A stretch of DNA of 64,000 bases from an uncultured bacterium (lineage in GTDB: Bacteria > Acidobacteriota > Aminicenantia > Aminicenantales > Saccharicenantaceae): positions 25,566 through 89,565 of the forward strand of contig CALEUG010000027.1 of assembly GCA_937920515.1 (NCBI GenBank), written 5' to 3'. The notes beneath the pieces were generated by a model that saw nothing but the letters and a program-made list of their open reading frames with translations, was not told the origin of the DNA and searched no databases. Positions 8,430 to 16,774 of this stretch are shown piece after piece. Each line of letters opens with the position of its first letter. Position 1 is the first letter of the stretch. Made by a program: the position numbers and the translations under genes.

Positions 8430-9733
8430 TGACCCTGATCGACCAGGCCAGAAAAGGATTTTCTTCCCTCCTGATAAAAAAAATAGCCCGGGAAGAGAAA
8501 GTATCCCCTGAAGAATTGCTGTCTCTGGTAGCCCGGGGACTGGTGGTCATACCCTACAACCGGAATCATGCACCGCAAAGGCCGGCCGCCATCGGGCAAA
8601 AAATGCGCACCAAGGTCAACGTTAACCTGGGCACCTCCAGGGATTATCCGGACCTGAAAACTGAAATCGCCAAGCTGAAGATAAGCCTGAAATTCGGAGC
8701 CGACGCCGTCATGGACCTCAGCACCGGCGGGGATATCAGGGCCATAAGAAAAAAATTGCTGTCGCGGTCTCCCCTGCCGCTGGGCACGGTCCCCATTTAC
8801 CAGGCGGCAATCGAAGCCATATCCAGAAGAGGTTCCATCGTGCGGATGACCGAAGACGATCTGTTCTCGATTATCGAAGCCCAGGCCCGGGAAGGCGTGG
8901 ATTTCATGACCGTGCACTGCGGTCTTACCCTGAAAGCGGTCGAACGCCTGAAAAAGCAGGGTCGGATTGCCGACATCGTTTCCCGCGGTGGAGCGTTCCA
9001 CTTAGCCTGGATGCTTCATAACGAAAAGGAAAATCCCCTGTATGCCAGGTTTGACCGCCTGCTGGAACTGGCCAGAAAATACGACTTCACCCTGAGCCTG
9101 GGAGATGGCCTGAGACCGGGTTCGGTGCTGGACGCCACCGACAGGCCCCAGATAGAAGAACTGTTGACGCTGGGAGAGCTGGTGGAGCAGGCCAGGAAAG
9201 CCGGAGTCCAGGCCATGGTCGAGGGCCCCGGACATGTCCCCCTGGACCAGGTGGCCTTGAACATGAAGCTCCAGAAACGCCTGTGCCGGGAAGCTCCTTT
9301 CTATGTCCTGGGACCCCTGGTGACCGACATCGCTCCGGGTTATGACCATATAGTGTCTGCCATAGGCGGGGCGGTGGCCGCTTCAGCCGGGGCCGATTTC
9401 CTCTGCTACGTGACCCCGGCCGAGCACCTCGGGCTGCCCACGGTTGAAGACGTTAAAGAAGGGCTGATTGCCTCCCGGATTGCCGCCCATGCTGCCGATA
9501 TCGTGAAGGGTTATCCGGGAGCCATAGACCGGGACGCCGAAATTTCCCGGGCCAGGAAAAAACTTGACTGGGACCGCCAGGAAAAACTCTGCCTGGACCC
9601 CGATAAATTTGCCGAGGTCCGGCGGAGGCGGAAATCAAAGACCAGGGCCTGCTCCATGTGTGGCGAATTCTGCGCCATGAAGATTGTCAGCGAATTCCTG
9701 AAAAGTGGAGAGGCTGATGACTCCTGTTTCTGA
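8429..9733 (+). CDS. thiC: Phosphomethylpyrimidine synthase ThiC (short form)
   Basis: ThiC is a radical-SAM enzyme that converts aminoimidazole ribotide to the hydroxymethylpyrimidine phosphate half of thiamine. The 434 residues correspond to the short form without the long N-terminal region of the enterobacterial enzyme. Conserved blocks include EGPGHVPLDQ and GPLVTDIAPGYDHI, which contribute metal and substrate ligands. The C-terminal iron-sulfur motif reads CSMCGEFC, that is CX2CX3C, one residue tighter than the textbook CX2CX4C. It is transcribed from a strong promoter with an inverted repeat at the start. An endonuclease IV-like gene overlaps its 3' end. No other thiamine genes are visible here. 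Confidence 0.95.
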   Translation: MTLIDQARKGFSSLLIKKIAREEKVSPEELLSLVARGLVVIPYNRNHAPQRPAAIGQKMRTKVNVNLGTSRDYPDLKTEIAKLKISLKFGADAVMDLSTGGDIRAIRKKLLSRSPLPLGTVPIYQAAIEAISRRGSIVRMTEDDLFSIIEAQAREGVDFMTVHCGLTLKAVERLKKQGRIADIVSRGGAFHLAWMLHNEKENPLYARFDRLLELARKYDFTLSLGDGLRPGSVLDATDRPQIEELLTLGELVEQARKAGVQAMVEGPGHVPLDQVALNMKLQKRLCREAPFYVLGPLVTDIAPGYDHIVSAIGGAVAASAGADFLCYVTPAEHLGLPTVEDVKEGLIASRIAAHAADIVKGYPGAIDRDAEISRARKKLDWDRQEKLCLDPDKFAEVRRRRKSKTRACSMCGEFCAMKIVSEFLKSGEADDSCF

Positions 9734-10589
9734 AGGTCTCCTTTTCGGCGTGGCCGGAATTCCCCATTCCTGCCCGGAAGATTCTTCCCTAAAAGCCGTT
9801 GAGCTGGTGCGCCAGGTCGGCCTGGAGGCTCTGGAACTGGAATTTGTACAGGGGCTTAAGATGGGCCAGGAAACCGCCGGCCGGATAAAACAGGCTGCCC
9901 GCCTGCAGCGGGTCAAGCTCAGCGCCCATGCTCCTTATTTCATCAACCTGAACGCCGAAGACCGGGGGAAGAGGATGCAAAGCCAGGACCTGCTGCTGAA
10001 TTCACTGCGCCTGGCGGCCTTGGCCGGGGCTACAGACCTGGTTTTTCACGCCGGTTATTATGGCACAAAGAGTCCGGAAGAAAGCTATAAGGATATCAAG
10101 AACACGCTGAAGGAAATCCTGTCAATTGCCAGGTCGGAGAGAATTCCAGTCCGACTCAGGCTGGAGACCATGGGCAAGAGGAAGCAATTTGGCTCCCTGG
10201 ATGAGGTTCTGTCGCTCTGCCGGGAGCTCTACGGCCTGCTTCCCTGCTTTGATTTTGCCCATATTTTTGCCCGGGAAGGCCGGGTCAACTCTTACCGGGA
10301 TTTCCTGCAAGTTTTCCGGAAGGCGGAAAGAAAGCTCGGCCGGTCAGCCCTGAAAGACGCCCATATTCATATCTCCGGGGTTAAATACAATCAGACAGGC
10401 GAACTCAAACATCTGGACCTGGATGATTCAGAATTCCGTTATGACGACTGGCTGCAGGCCCTGGCCGATGCCGGAGTATCCGGAACCGTAATCTGTGAAA
10501 GTCCTTCGCTTGAAGACGACGCCCTGAGGCTGAAAAACCTCTACCATAACCTCAAGGAAAAGAGGATCGATTCCGGGCTTTCCGAATGA
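9717..10589 (+). CDS. Endonuclease IV-like TIM-barrel protein
   Basis: This looks like a member of the apurinic endonuclease IV / xylose isomerase-like TIM-barrel superfamily. Candidate metal ligands occur in the expected order: His in SAHAPYFINL, His in VFHAGYY, Glu in RLETMGK, Asp and His in CFDFAHIF, His in DAHIHISG, His in LKHLDLDD, and Glu in VICESPS. That set fits the three-zinc site of true endonuclease IV, which cuts DNA 5' of abasic sites. I chose the ATG at 9717 (290 residues) because GGAGAGG lies just upstream; a GTG four codons earlier is possible. It overlaps the end of thiC by 17 bases, so the two are probably co-transcribed, although no functional link is obvious. Confidence 0.85.
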   Translation: MTPVSEGLLFGVAGIPHSCPEDSSLKAVELVRQVGLEALELEFVQGLKMGQETAGRIKQAARLQRVKLSAHAPYFINLNAEDRGKRMQSQDLLLNSLRLAALAGATDLVFHAGYYGTKSPEESYKDIKNTLKEILSIARSERIPVRLRLETMGKRKQFGSLDEVLSLCRELYGLLPCFDFAHIFAREGRVNSYRDFLQVFRKAERKLGRSALKDAHIHISGVKYNQTGELKHLDLDDSEFRYDDWLQALADAGVSGTVICESPSLEDDALRLKNLYHNLKEKRIDSGLSE

Positions 10590-10652
10590 AGCCAGCCCGC
10601 TCTTACTTCTGACCCAAGGGCCACCGCAGGAGGCTTTCCAGGGAGGTTTTTC

Positions 10653-10681
10653 TTGACATCAAATATGGTTAAGAATAAACT
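10653..10681 (+). promoter_or_regulatory. Sigma-70-type promoter for the por operon
   Basis: A perfect -35 TTGACA (10653-10658) is followed after 17 bases by TAAACT (10676-10681), which matches four of six -10 positions. The porC start is about 215 bases downstream of the predicted transcription start. Confidence 0.55.
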
Positions 10682-10901
10682 GAATCCTAATCTTTATAAA
10701 TTATCTAATTAGCTGAATGGACTCAAACATAAGTGCGGTGGATAGCGGGGAATTCTTTCCCTTTACCCCGACGGGAATATACCTAATCGGGCCAGCTCTC
10801 CCGGGTTCACACCTGGTGCCGACAGCCATCTGCCCTGACCTGACAGGGGCATTTATATCAGCATCAAAATCAAAGAATATCTCTTGGAAAAGGAGAAGCA
10901 G
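10682..10901 (+). other. Long untranslated leader of the por operon with potential stem-loops
   Basis: The region from 10590 to 10901 has no convincing gene. Downstream of the promoter the leader contains pairable segments, including CGGGG with CCCCG around 10746-10770 and TGCCCTG with CAGGGGCA around 10831-10853. I do not recognise a known riboswitch class. A 62-codon frame running through it lacks a plausible start and composition. Confidence 0.4.
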
Positions 10902-11444
10902 ATGATTGAAATTCGCTTCCATGGACGAGGCGGCCAGGGAACGGTGGTAGCTTCCAAAATACTGGCTGACGCCCTGGCCAAAGAAGGTAATTATGTCCAG
11001 GCTTATCCCGAGTTCGGGGTGGAACGCCGCGGAGCCCCGGTCTTTGCCTTCATCCGCATAGACAATAAGCCGATTTACGACAAGAGCAAGATTTACAATC
11101 CTGACCACGTGGTGGTGGTCGACTCCACGCTGGTGGAAGCCATCGACGTAACCGAAGGACTTAAGGAAGGTGGCTGCATTATCATCAACAGCAACAACCC
11201 GCCCGAACATTTCAGATTACCTTCAAAATTCAAGGTGTTTACCGTAGATGCCACAGAAATTGCTGTTAAACACAGGCTGGGGACGCTGGCCGCACCCATC
11301 GTCAACACGGCCATCACCGGGGCTGTCATCAAGATTCTTAACCTGACCAGGCTGGAGTCCCTGGTGGAAGCCATCCGGGAAGGAATCTCGATCAAGCCGG
11401 AAGACAACGTTAAGGCGGCCATCGAGGCCTACGAACGGGCCTGA
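10902..11444 (+). CDS. porC: Pyruvate:ferredoxin oxidoreductase, gamma subunit
   Basis: This is the gamma subunit of the four-subunit 2-oxoacid:ferredoxin oxidoreductase. It begins with the family hallmark IEIRFHGRGGQGTVVASKILA and continues with VQAYPEFGVERRGAPVFAF, both strongly conserved in this subunit. The complex oxidises pyruvate to acetyl-CoA and CO2 and reduces ferredoxin. I chose the ATG at 10902 (180 residues) because GGAG lies seven bases upstream; the in-frame TTG six codons earlier is less likely. It is the first gene of a tight gamma-delta-alpha-beta operon. Pyruvate rather than branched-chain acids as substrate is an inference from overall resemblance. Confidence 0.93.
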   Translation: MIEIRFHGRGGQGTVVASKILADALAKEGNYVQAYPEFGVERRGAPVFAFIRIDNKPIYDKSKIYNPDHVVVVDSTLVEAIDVTEGLKEGGCIIINSNNPPEHFRLPSKFKVFTVDATEIAVKHRLGTLAAPIVNTAITGAVIKILNLTRLESLVEAIREGISIKPEDNVKAAIEAYERA

Positions 11445-11455
11445 AGGAGGAGCTA

Positions 11456-11755
11456 ATGAGCAAAAAGAAAGAAGCCAGGAAAATCACTTTCGAGTCGGAA
11501 AAAGAGATGCCTGTTGCGCCCATGTCCCTGGGCTCAATGCTATATAACAAGACCGGGGCCTGGCGCAACATCAAGCCGGTCATAGACCTTTCCAGGTGCA
11601 TCAAATGCGGCATCTGCTGGAAATTCTGCCCCGACGCTTCCATCGACATTGTTGACGACTGGCCGCAGATAAACTATGTCTACTGCAAGGGCTGTGGACT
11701 GTGCGCCGAAGAATGCCCGCAAAAATGCATCGCCATGGTCGAGGAGGAAAAATGA
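11456..11755 (+). CDS. porD: Pyruvate:ferredoxin oxidoreductase, delta (ferredoxin) subunit
   Basis: This 99-residue subunit carries two [4Fe-4S] clusters. The motifs CIKCGICWKFCPDASI and CKGCGLCAEECPQKCI are both complete CX2CX2CX3CP patterns. It passes electrons from the thiamine diphosphate site of the beta subunit to external ferredoxin. GGAGGAG lies just before the ATG. The stop overlaps the alpha-subunit ATG by four bases (ATGA), typical of translational coupling in this operon. Confidence 0.95.
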   Translation: MSKKKEARKITFESEKEMPVAPMSLGSMLYNKTGAWRNIKPVIDLSRCIKCGICWKFCPDASIDIVDDWPQINYVYCKGCGLCAEECPQKCIAMVEEEK

Positions 11756-12906
11756 AAAAGGTAATAATGGGAAATCATGCCCTGTCCTACGGGGCCATGT
11801 TATCAAGGGCTCAGGTCATCGCCGCCTACCCCATAACCCCCCAGACCCAGGTGGTGGAGCTGCTGTCAGAAATGTGCGCCGACGGCACCCTCAACGCCAA
11901 GTTCATAAAAGTCGAATCCGAGCATTCGGCCATGGCCGCCTGCCTGGGCGCTTCCCTGGCCGGAGCCAGAACTTTTACCGCCACCTCGGCCCAGGGACTG
12001 GCCCTGATGCATGAAATGCTGCACTGGGCGGCCGGGGGACGGATGCCGGTAGTTATGGGCAATATCAACCGGGCCATGGCCCCTGGCTGGAGTATCTGGG
12101 CCGACCAGAACGATAGCCTGTCGGAAAGAGATACAGGCTGGATACAGTTTTACTGCTCCTCCAACCAGGAGGTCCTGGATACGGTGATTCAGGCCTTTAA
12201 GGTCTCAGAAAAACTGATGATCCCGAGCATGATCGTCCTGGACGCTTTTGCCCTTTCCCATACTTACGAAGTGGTTGAAATCCCGGAGCAGGATAAGGTT
12301 GACCGGTTCCTGCCACCCTTTAATCCCCCCTGGCGCCTGACCCCGGATGATCCGCACGCCTTCGGTGGGTTGACTTCGCCGGATCACTACATGGAGTTTC
12401 GTTACAAGCTGCAAAAAGATATGGAAAAGGTTCCGGCCCTGGTGGAAGAGACTGGAAAGGAATATGAAAAATTATTTGGCCGCTACCTGGGGCAGGTAGA
12501 AGAATATTTCTGCGACGAGGCCGAACTGGTTTTTGTCACCTCGGGTACTGCCGGCTACACGGCCAGGGTGGCCGTAGATGAACTCAGGGCAAAAGGCATC
12601 AAGGCCGGGAACCTCAGAATCAAGCTCTTTCGTCCCTTCCCCTTTGAAAAAGTCAGAGACATTCTGTCCCGGGTGCCAAAAGTGGCGGTTCTGGACCGTA
12701 ATATCTCCTACGGCCACCACGGAATCTTTTACCAGGAAGTAAAATCAGCCATGTACGGCCAGCCATCCTCCCCGCTTATCTTTGGTTTCATCGCCGGGCT
12801 CGGTGGCCGCGACATCACCAGGGATTCTTACCAGGAAATTGCCGAATACGCATTGAACAAAAATAGAGCCGAGGAAGAAATCGTCTGGATAGGAGTGAAA
12901 AAATGA
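11752..12906 (+). CDS. porA: Pyruvate:ferredoxin oxidoreductase, alpha subunit
   Basis: The alpha subunit contains the conserved AAYPITPQTQVVE segment near the N-terminus, which contacts the substrate and the pyrimidine part of the cofactor. It also has VESEHSAMAACLGASLAGA and a transketolase C-terminal-like domain near residues 240-340. I chose the ATG at 11752 (384 residues) because GAGGAGG precedes it and it overlaps the porD stop; longer in-frame extensions lie inside porD. The 3' end overlaps porB by four bases. All four por genes are therefore tightly coupled. Confidence 0.95.
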   Translation: MKKVIMGNHALSYGAMLSRAQVIAAYPITPQTQVVELLSEMCADGTLNAKFIKVESEHSAMAACLGASLAGARTFTATSAQGLALMHEMLHWAAGGRMPVVMGNINRAMAPGWSIWADQNDSLSERDTGWIQFYCSSNQEVLDTVIQAFKVSEKLMIPSMIVLDAFALSHTYEVVEIPEQDKVDRFLPPFNPPWRLTPDDPHAFGGLTSPDHYMEFRYKLQKDMEKVPALVEETGKEYEKLFGRYLGQVEEYFCDEAELVFVTSGTAGYTARVAVDELRAKGIKAGNLRIKLFRPFPFEKVRDILSRVPKVAVLDRNISYGHHGIFYQEVKSAMYGQPSSPLIFGFIAGLGGRDITRDSYQEIAEYALNKNRAEEEIVWIGVKK

Positions 12907-13799
12907 GCAAAGAAAGAAAAATGACCATAACCATACCGCGGGAAGAATACATGAGCCCGGGCCACCTGGCCTGCCAGGGATGCGGCGCCTCCCTGGCCAT
13001 GAGGCTGGCCCTCAAAGGCCTGGGGCAGAAAACGATCGTCTGCATTCCAGCCTGTTGCTGGGCAGTGATTGATGGTCCCTTCCCCCATTCATCGCTGGAT
13101 ATACCGATTTATCACTGCGCCTTTGAAACCGCCGCTTCTTCCGCTTCTGGAGTCAGGGCCGGTTTGGACATGGTCGGCGACACCGAGACCACTGTCCTGG
13201 CCTGGGCCGGCGACGGTGGAACTTTTGACATAGGGCTCCAGGCTCTGTCTGGTGCCGCTGAGAGAAATGACGATATCGTCTATACCTGCTATGACAACGA
13301 GGCCTACATGAATACTGGCATCCAGAGAAGCTCGGCCACCCCGATTGGAGCCTGGACCACGACCACCCCGGTCAAGCATTATAAGAAAGAGCGGAAAAAA
13401 GACATCATCGGTATCATGGCTGCCCACGGTCTTCCTTACATAGCTACCGCCAGCGTGGCTTACCCGGAAGACATGGTAAAAAAATTCAGGAAGGCCAGGG
13501 AGATCAGGGGGACAAGGTTCATCCACGTCTTCGCCCCCTGCCCGGCCGGCTGGAAGAGCCGCCCGGAAGACACGGTCAAGCTGGCCAGGCTGGCGGTGCA
13601 GACCGGCTATTTCCCGCTTTTTGAAATAGAAAACGGAGAAAGATGGACTCTTAACCTTAAAGTCAAGGAAAGAAAACCCATAGCCGAATACCTGAAGCTT
13701 CAGGGCCGCTTCCGGCATCTAAAGGAAGACGAGATAACCCTGATCCAGCAGGAAGTCGACGCCCGCTGGGAAAAAATACTGAAGAATTGCGGTCTGTGA
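12903..13799 (+). CDS. porB: Pyruvate:ferredoxin oxidoreductase, beta subunit
   Basis: The beta subunit binds thiamine diphosphate. The motif AWAGDGGTFDIGLQALSGA begins the GDG...N cofactor signature, which ends in CYDNEAYMNTG. Residues HLACQGCGASL near the N-terminus and a later cysteine provide ligands for the catalytic-site [4Fe-4S] cluster. The C-terminal FAPCPAGWKS and LKLQGRFRHLKEDE are typical of pyruvate-type enzymes. The 298 residues match family length. It closes the por set; a TlpA-like gene follows after 28 bases with its own ribosome site and may be read through. Confidence 0.95.
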   Translation: MSKERKMTITIPREEYMSPGHLACQGCGASLAMRLALKGLGQKTIVCIPACCWAVIDGPFPHSSLDIPIYHCAFETAASSASGVRAGLDMVGDTETTVLAWAGDGGTFDIGLQALSGAAERNDDIVYTCYDNEAYMNTGIQRSSATPIGAWTTTTPVKHYKKERKKDIIGIMAAHGLPYIATASVAYPEDMVKKFRKAREIRGTRFIHVFAPCPAGWKSRPEDTVKLARLAVQTGYFPLFEIENGERWTLNLKVKERKPIAEYLKLQGRFRHLKEDEITLIQQEVDARWEKILKNCGL

Positions 13800-13827
13800 C
13801 CAGGCCGGTTGAAGAAAGGAACTAAAA

Positions 13828-14352
13828 ATGAAAAAAACTGTACTGTTTATTATCATGGCCACGCTGCTTCTGGCCGGATTGGCCTGCCACAAAGAAAAGG
13901 AGGCCTCGGGTAAGGCTGTTGAGCCAGGAATCAAGGCCGAACCCGCCCCGGAGTTTTCGGTCACCACCCTGGATGGCCAGGAGCTGAGCCTGGCCTCGTT
14001 GAAAGGGAAGGTAATCCTGGTTAACTTCTGGGCTACCTGGTGTCCTCCCTGCCGGGCCGAGATTCCCGAATTTATAGAAGCCTATGCCGAACTCAAAGAT
14101 CGGGGACTGGAAATTCTGGGATTCTCGGTCGACGACATTTCAGAAGCCGAGCTGAAATCTTTCGTGATCAAGGCCAAAATGAACTATCCGGTGGCCTTGG
14201 TCGGCCAGGACATCGTTTCAGCTTTCAGACCCGGACAGTATATACCCACCTCGATCTTCATAGACCGGAGCGGGCGTCTGAGGTATAAACACGTAGGACA
14301 GCTCGCCAAAAAAGACCTGGTCCGGATTTTTGAAGAACTGGAAAAGGAATAA
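13828..14352 (+). CDS. TlpA/ResA-like thiol-disulfide lipoprotein
   Basis: This is a thioredoxin-fold protein of 174 residues with active site WCPPC in NFWATWCPPCRAEIPEF, typical of the TlpA, ResA and DsbE group that reduces or isomerises disulfides outside the cytoplasm. The N-terminus is a lipoprotein signal with lipobox LAGLAC, so it is probably anchored to a membrane. The cis-Pro loop is YIPTSIFID. It follows porB by 28 bases with the ribosome site AAGGA. The functional link to POR, if any, is unclear; cytochrome c biogenesis is another common partner. Confidence 0.9.
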   Translation: MKKTVLFIIMATLLLAGLACHKEKEASGKAVEPGIKAEPAPEFSVTTLDGQELSLASLKGKVILVNFWATWCPPCRAEIPEFIEAYAELKDRGLEILGFSVDDISEAELKSFVIKAKMNYPVALVGQDIVSAFRPGQYIPTSIFIDRSGRLRYKHVGQLAKKDLVRIFEELEKE

Positions 14353-14419
14353 CCAGAATTTGCTTTCTTAACCGGCCATGTACTTTTTTTAATGCCGGCA
14401 GCACCACCGGAAGCGCAAG

Positions 14420-15412
14420 CTACCAGCGGTAAATGGTTGCAGCCCAGGTAAACCCTGCTCCAAAAGCCACCATGGCCACGATTTTTCCCGGCTGAAGCCT
14501 GCCTGCTTCCTGCAGCTCGTAGAGAGCAACCGGAATGGTAGCCACCGACATGTTGCCGTAGCGGTCGACGTTGACCACTACCTTTTCCGGGTCGAGGTCC
14601 AGCCTTGCTCCGATGGCATCTATTATCCGAAGGTTGGCCTGGTGCGGTATCAGGAAATCCACCTGGTGCTTGTTTAGCCCGGCCGACTTCACAGCTTCAA
14701 CAATCGACTCTTCCATACGCTTGACCGCATGCTTGAAAACATCATTCCCCTTCATATAGATATAATGCATCTTTTCTTTTATCGTCTGTTCGCTGGCCGG
14801 ATGGAGTGTTCCTCCGCCGGGGAGTATCAGCAACTCACCCAAAGAGCCGTCGGCACCCCAGAAATGGGATATCAGTCCCGAGTCATCAGAACTTTCTTCC
14901 AGAACCCAGGCTCCGGCCCCGTCTCCAAAAAGAACACAGGTGGTCCGGTCTTCCCAGTTGGTTATTTTCGAAAGAATATCCACTCCGACGAGGAGAACCC
15001 GCCGACAGGTTCCGTTCAGGATCAAGCTCTCGGCCAGAATCAGACCGTACAGAAACCCGGTGCACCCGGCCTGGAGGTCAAAGGCTGGCATTTCCCTGGC
15101 GCCCAGCTTTTTCTGTATCCAGCAGGCAGTTGAGGGAAACAGGGTATCCGGGCTGTTGGTGGCCACCAGGATAAGGTCAATATCTTCAGGCTTCAGGCCG
15201 GCCCGATCCAGGGCCTGCCTGGCCGCAGCCACGCCCAGGTCGGAGGTTACCTGGTTCTCGGCCGCAATCCTTCTTTCCTTGATCCCGGTGCGGGTGGTGA
15301 TCCATTCATCAGAAGTTTCAACCATCTTTTCCAGGTCAAGGTTGGTCAGGACCTTCTCGGGGAGGTATATCCCCACGCTTCTGATCTTAATTCTTCTGTC
15401 CTTCTTTACCAT
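14420..15412 (-). CDS. fabH: Beta-ketoacyl-ACP synthase III
   Basis: FabH condenses acetyl-CoA with malonyl-ACP to start fatty acid synthesis. The catalytic triad is visible: Cys in DLQAGCTGFLYG, His in IPHQANLRI and Asn in RYGNMSVATIP (commonly GNTSAASIP elsewhere, so the surrounding residues differ slightly). The 330 residues are family length. I chose the ATG at 15412 because GAGGAG lies seven bases upstream; a GTG two codons earlier sits too close to it. It is convergent with the TlpA-like gene and has no other fatty-acid genes nearby, so it stands alone here. Confidence 0.95.
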   Translation of the reverse strand: MVKKDRRIKIRSVGIYLPEKVLTNLDLEKMVETSDEWITTRTGIKERRIAAENQVTSDLGVAAARQALDRAGLKPEDIDLILVATNSPDTLFPSTACWIQKKLGAREMPAFDLQAGCTGFLYGLILAESLILNGTCRRVLLVGVDILSKITNWEDRTTCVLFGDGAGAWVLEESSDDSGLISHFWGADGSLGELLILPGGGTLHPASEQTIKEKMHYIYMKGNDVFKHAVKRMEESIVEAVKSAGLNKHQVDFLIPHQANLRIIDAIGARLDLDPEKVVVNVDRYGNMSVATIPVALYELQEAGRLQPGKIVAMVAFGAGFTWAATIYRW

Positions 15413-15503
15413 GAACACACTCCTCTTGATTTTCTATAATACCCATTTCACTTTCAAAAATAAAGCCATGGGTGTTAAAATAAGAGTGTTCAGGTTTGGT
15501 CTA

Positions 15504-16769
15504 ATGAGAAAATGGACTTTTAAATTCCTGCTATTCTTAATTATTTTTTCTATTTTTCTGTCTGCTCTACTGGCCCAGAGCGGCCCGGGCCAGTACACAG
15601 AAGAAGCTCCGCTTGGTAGCTGGAATATCCTGGGCCCAGACTCTGCTTCTGGCCTGGGTTCAGGTTTCTGCCGCCTGGCCAGGGCGACCTCAAGCGACGT
15701 CCTCTATGCCAACCCTGCTCTCCTGGTCCTTTTACCACCCCTTACCTTCAGCCTGAGCTTCAGCTTTAACCAGAACCAGCTTTTCAGCTACTGGCTGGTC
15801 AACACCGGGGTCATCACCACCCGGGGCAACCTGACTGCAAGATACTGGCAGCTGGACCATCTCGGCCTTTCCTGGCGATCAGGCCGCTGGACTTTCGGAC
15901 TGGGAGCAGCCCTGACCGAAAACTACGGAAGGCCCGGGCTTGAATACCGCTATGTTTATAACCAGGTGGTCTACAACCAGATGCAAATCTGGCAGGCGGG
16001 ACATCTATCCGGATACGCCCTCAGCCTGGCCGGCAGATTAAGCCGGAACCTGAGCCTCGGAGCCAGTTTTGTTTACGAGCAGGGTTATCTCGAAAGGAGC
16101 CTGGATGAATTCTGGGCTCAGGATGAGATTCAGTTGCTCGATTATCGTTACCAGAAGATTACAGGTTTGAGATTTGTTGCCGGCCTGTACTATGAAATCA
16201 GCAACCGCCTGTCCCTGGGCTTGAGCCTGAGTCCGCCGTATATTCGGAAAGTTAAGGGAGAAAGCTCCCTCTCCTATCTGACCTCCCTCACTGAAATTAA
16301 AACAAAGAGCCAGGCCTCCGACCGGATAAGAAGGCCGCTGACGATCGGCCTCGGAGGAAAACTGGTCATTAATCAGCACCTGGAAGCTTACCTCGATGCC
16401 CTTTATTTCAACTGGAAACACTACCAGTTTTCTTATTTCGGGGAAGAACAGCTCCGAAACTTCCGCGATACGGTCAGAATCGGGAGTGGCCTGGAATACC
16501 GGACCTGGTTCAGGTTTCTGGGGCGGACCTGGTCCTCGCCATATTACCTGGGTCTGTCTGTCGATCCCCAGCCCGACCTGGGGGTCAGGTCGACCTATTA
16601 TTTCCTGACTTTTGGTTCCGGCTTGAATAATAAGCTCCTGGCCTTAAACTTTTCTGCCGCCCTGGGACTGGAGCGTGGTTCAGGCCATAACCTTAAGAGG
16701 CACAAGATATCATTAACCCTGGAATTTCACCCCGAACCGGGGAAAAATTCCCGGAAAAAAGTAGAATAA
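15504..16769 (+). CDS. Predicted outer-membrane beta-barrel protein
   Basis: A signal peptide (KWTFKFLLFLIIFSIFLSALL, cleaved near LLAQ) is followed by some 390 residues of alternating aromatic and small residues, with segments such as HLGLSWRSGRWTFGLGAALT and LTIGLGGKLVINQHLEAYLD that look like amphipathic strands. The motif SDVLYANPALLVLL near the mature N-terminus resembles the FadL, OmpP1 and PorV-like group of barrels, where an Asn-Pro-Ala segment is common. A transport or secretion-scaffold role is possible. I chose the ATG at 15504; an in-frame ATG at 15468 is an alternative. The M14 peptidase gene follows after five bases, so the two are likely co-expressed. Confidence 0.75.
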   Translation: MRKWTFKFLLFLIIFSIFLSALLAQSGPGQYTEEAPLGSWNILGPDSASGLGSGFCRLARATSSDVLYANPALLVLLPPLTFSLSFSFNQNQLFSYWLVNTGVITTRGNLTARYWQLDHLGLSWRSGRWTFGLGAALTENYGRPGLEYRYVYNQVVYNQMQIWQAGHLSGYALSLAGRLSRNLSLGASFVYEQGYLERSLDEFWAQDEIQLLDYRYQKITGLRFVAGLYYEISNRLSLGLSLSPPYIRKVKGESSLSYLTSLTEIKTKSQASDRIRRPLTIGLGGKLVINQHLEAYLDALYFNWKHYQFSYFGEEQLRNFRDTVRIGSGLEYRTWFRFLGRTWSSPYYLGLSVDPQPDLGVRSTYYFLTFGSGLNNKLLALNFSAALGLERGSGHNLKRHKISLTLEFHPEPGKNSRKKVE

Positions 16770-16774
16770 AAAGA

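Noticed and set aside
14940..15503. Upstream extension of the barrel-protein frame
   Set aside because: It runs antisense through fabH; the signal peptide begins at the ATG at 15504.
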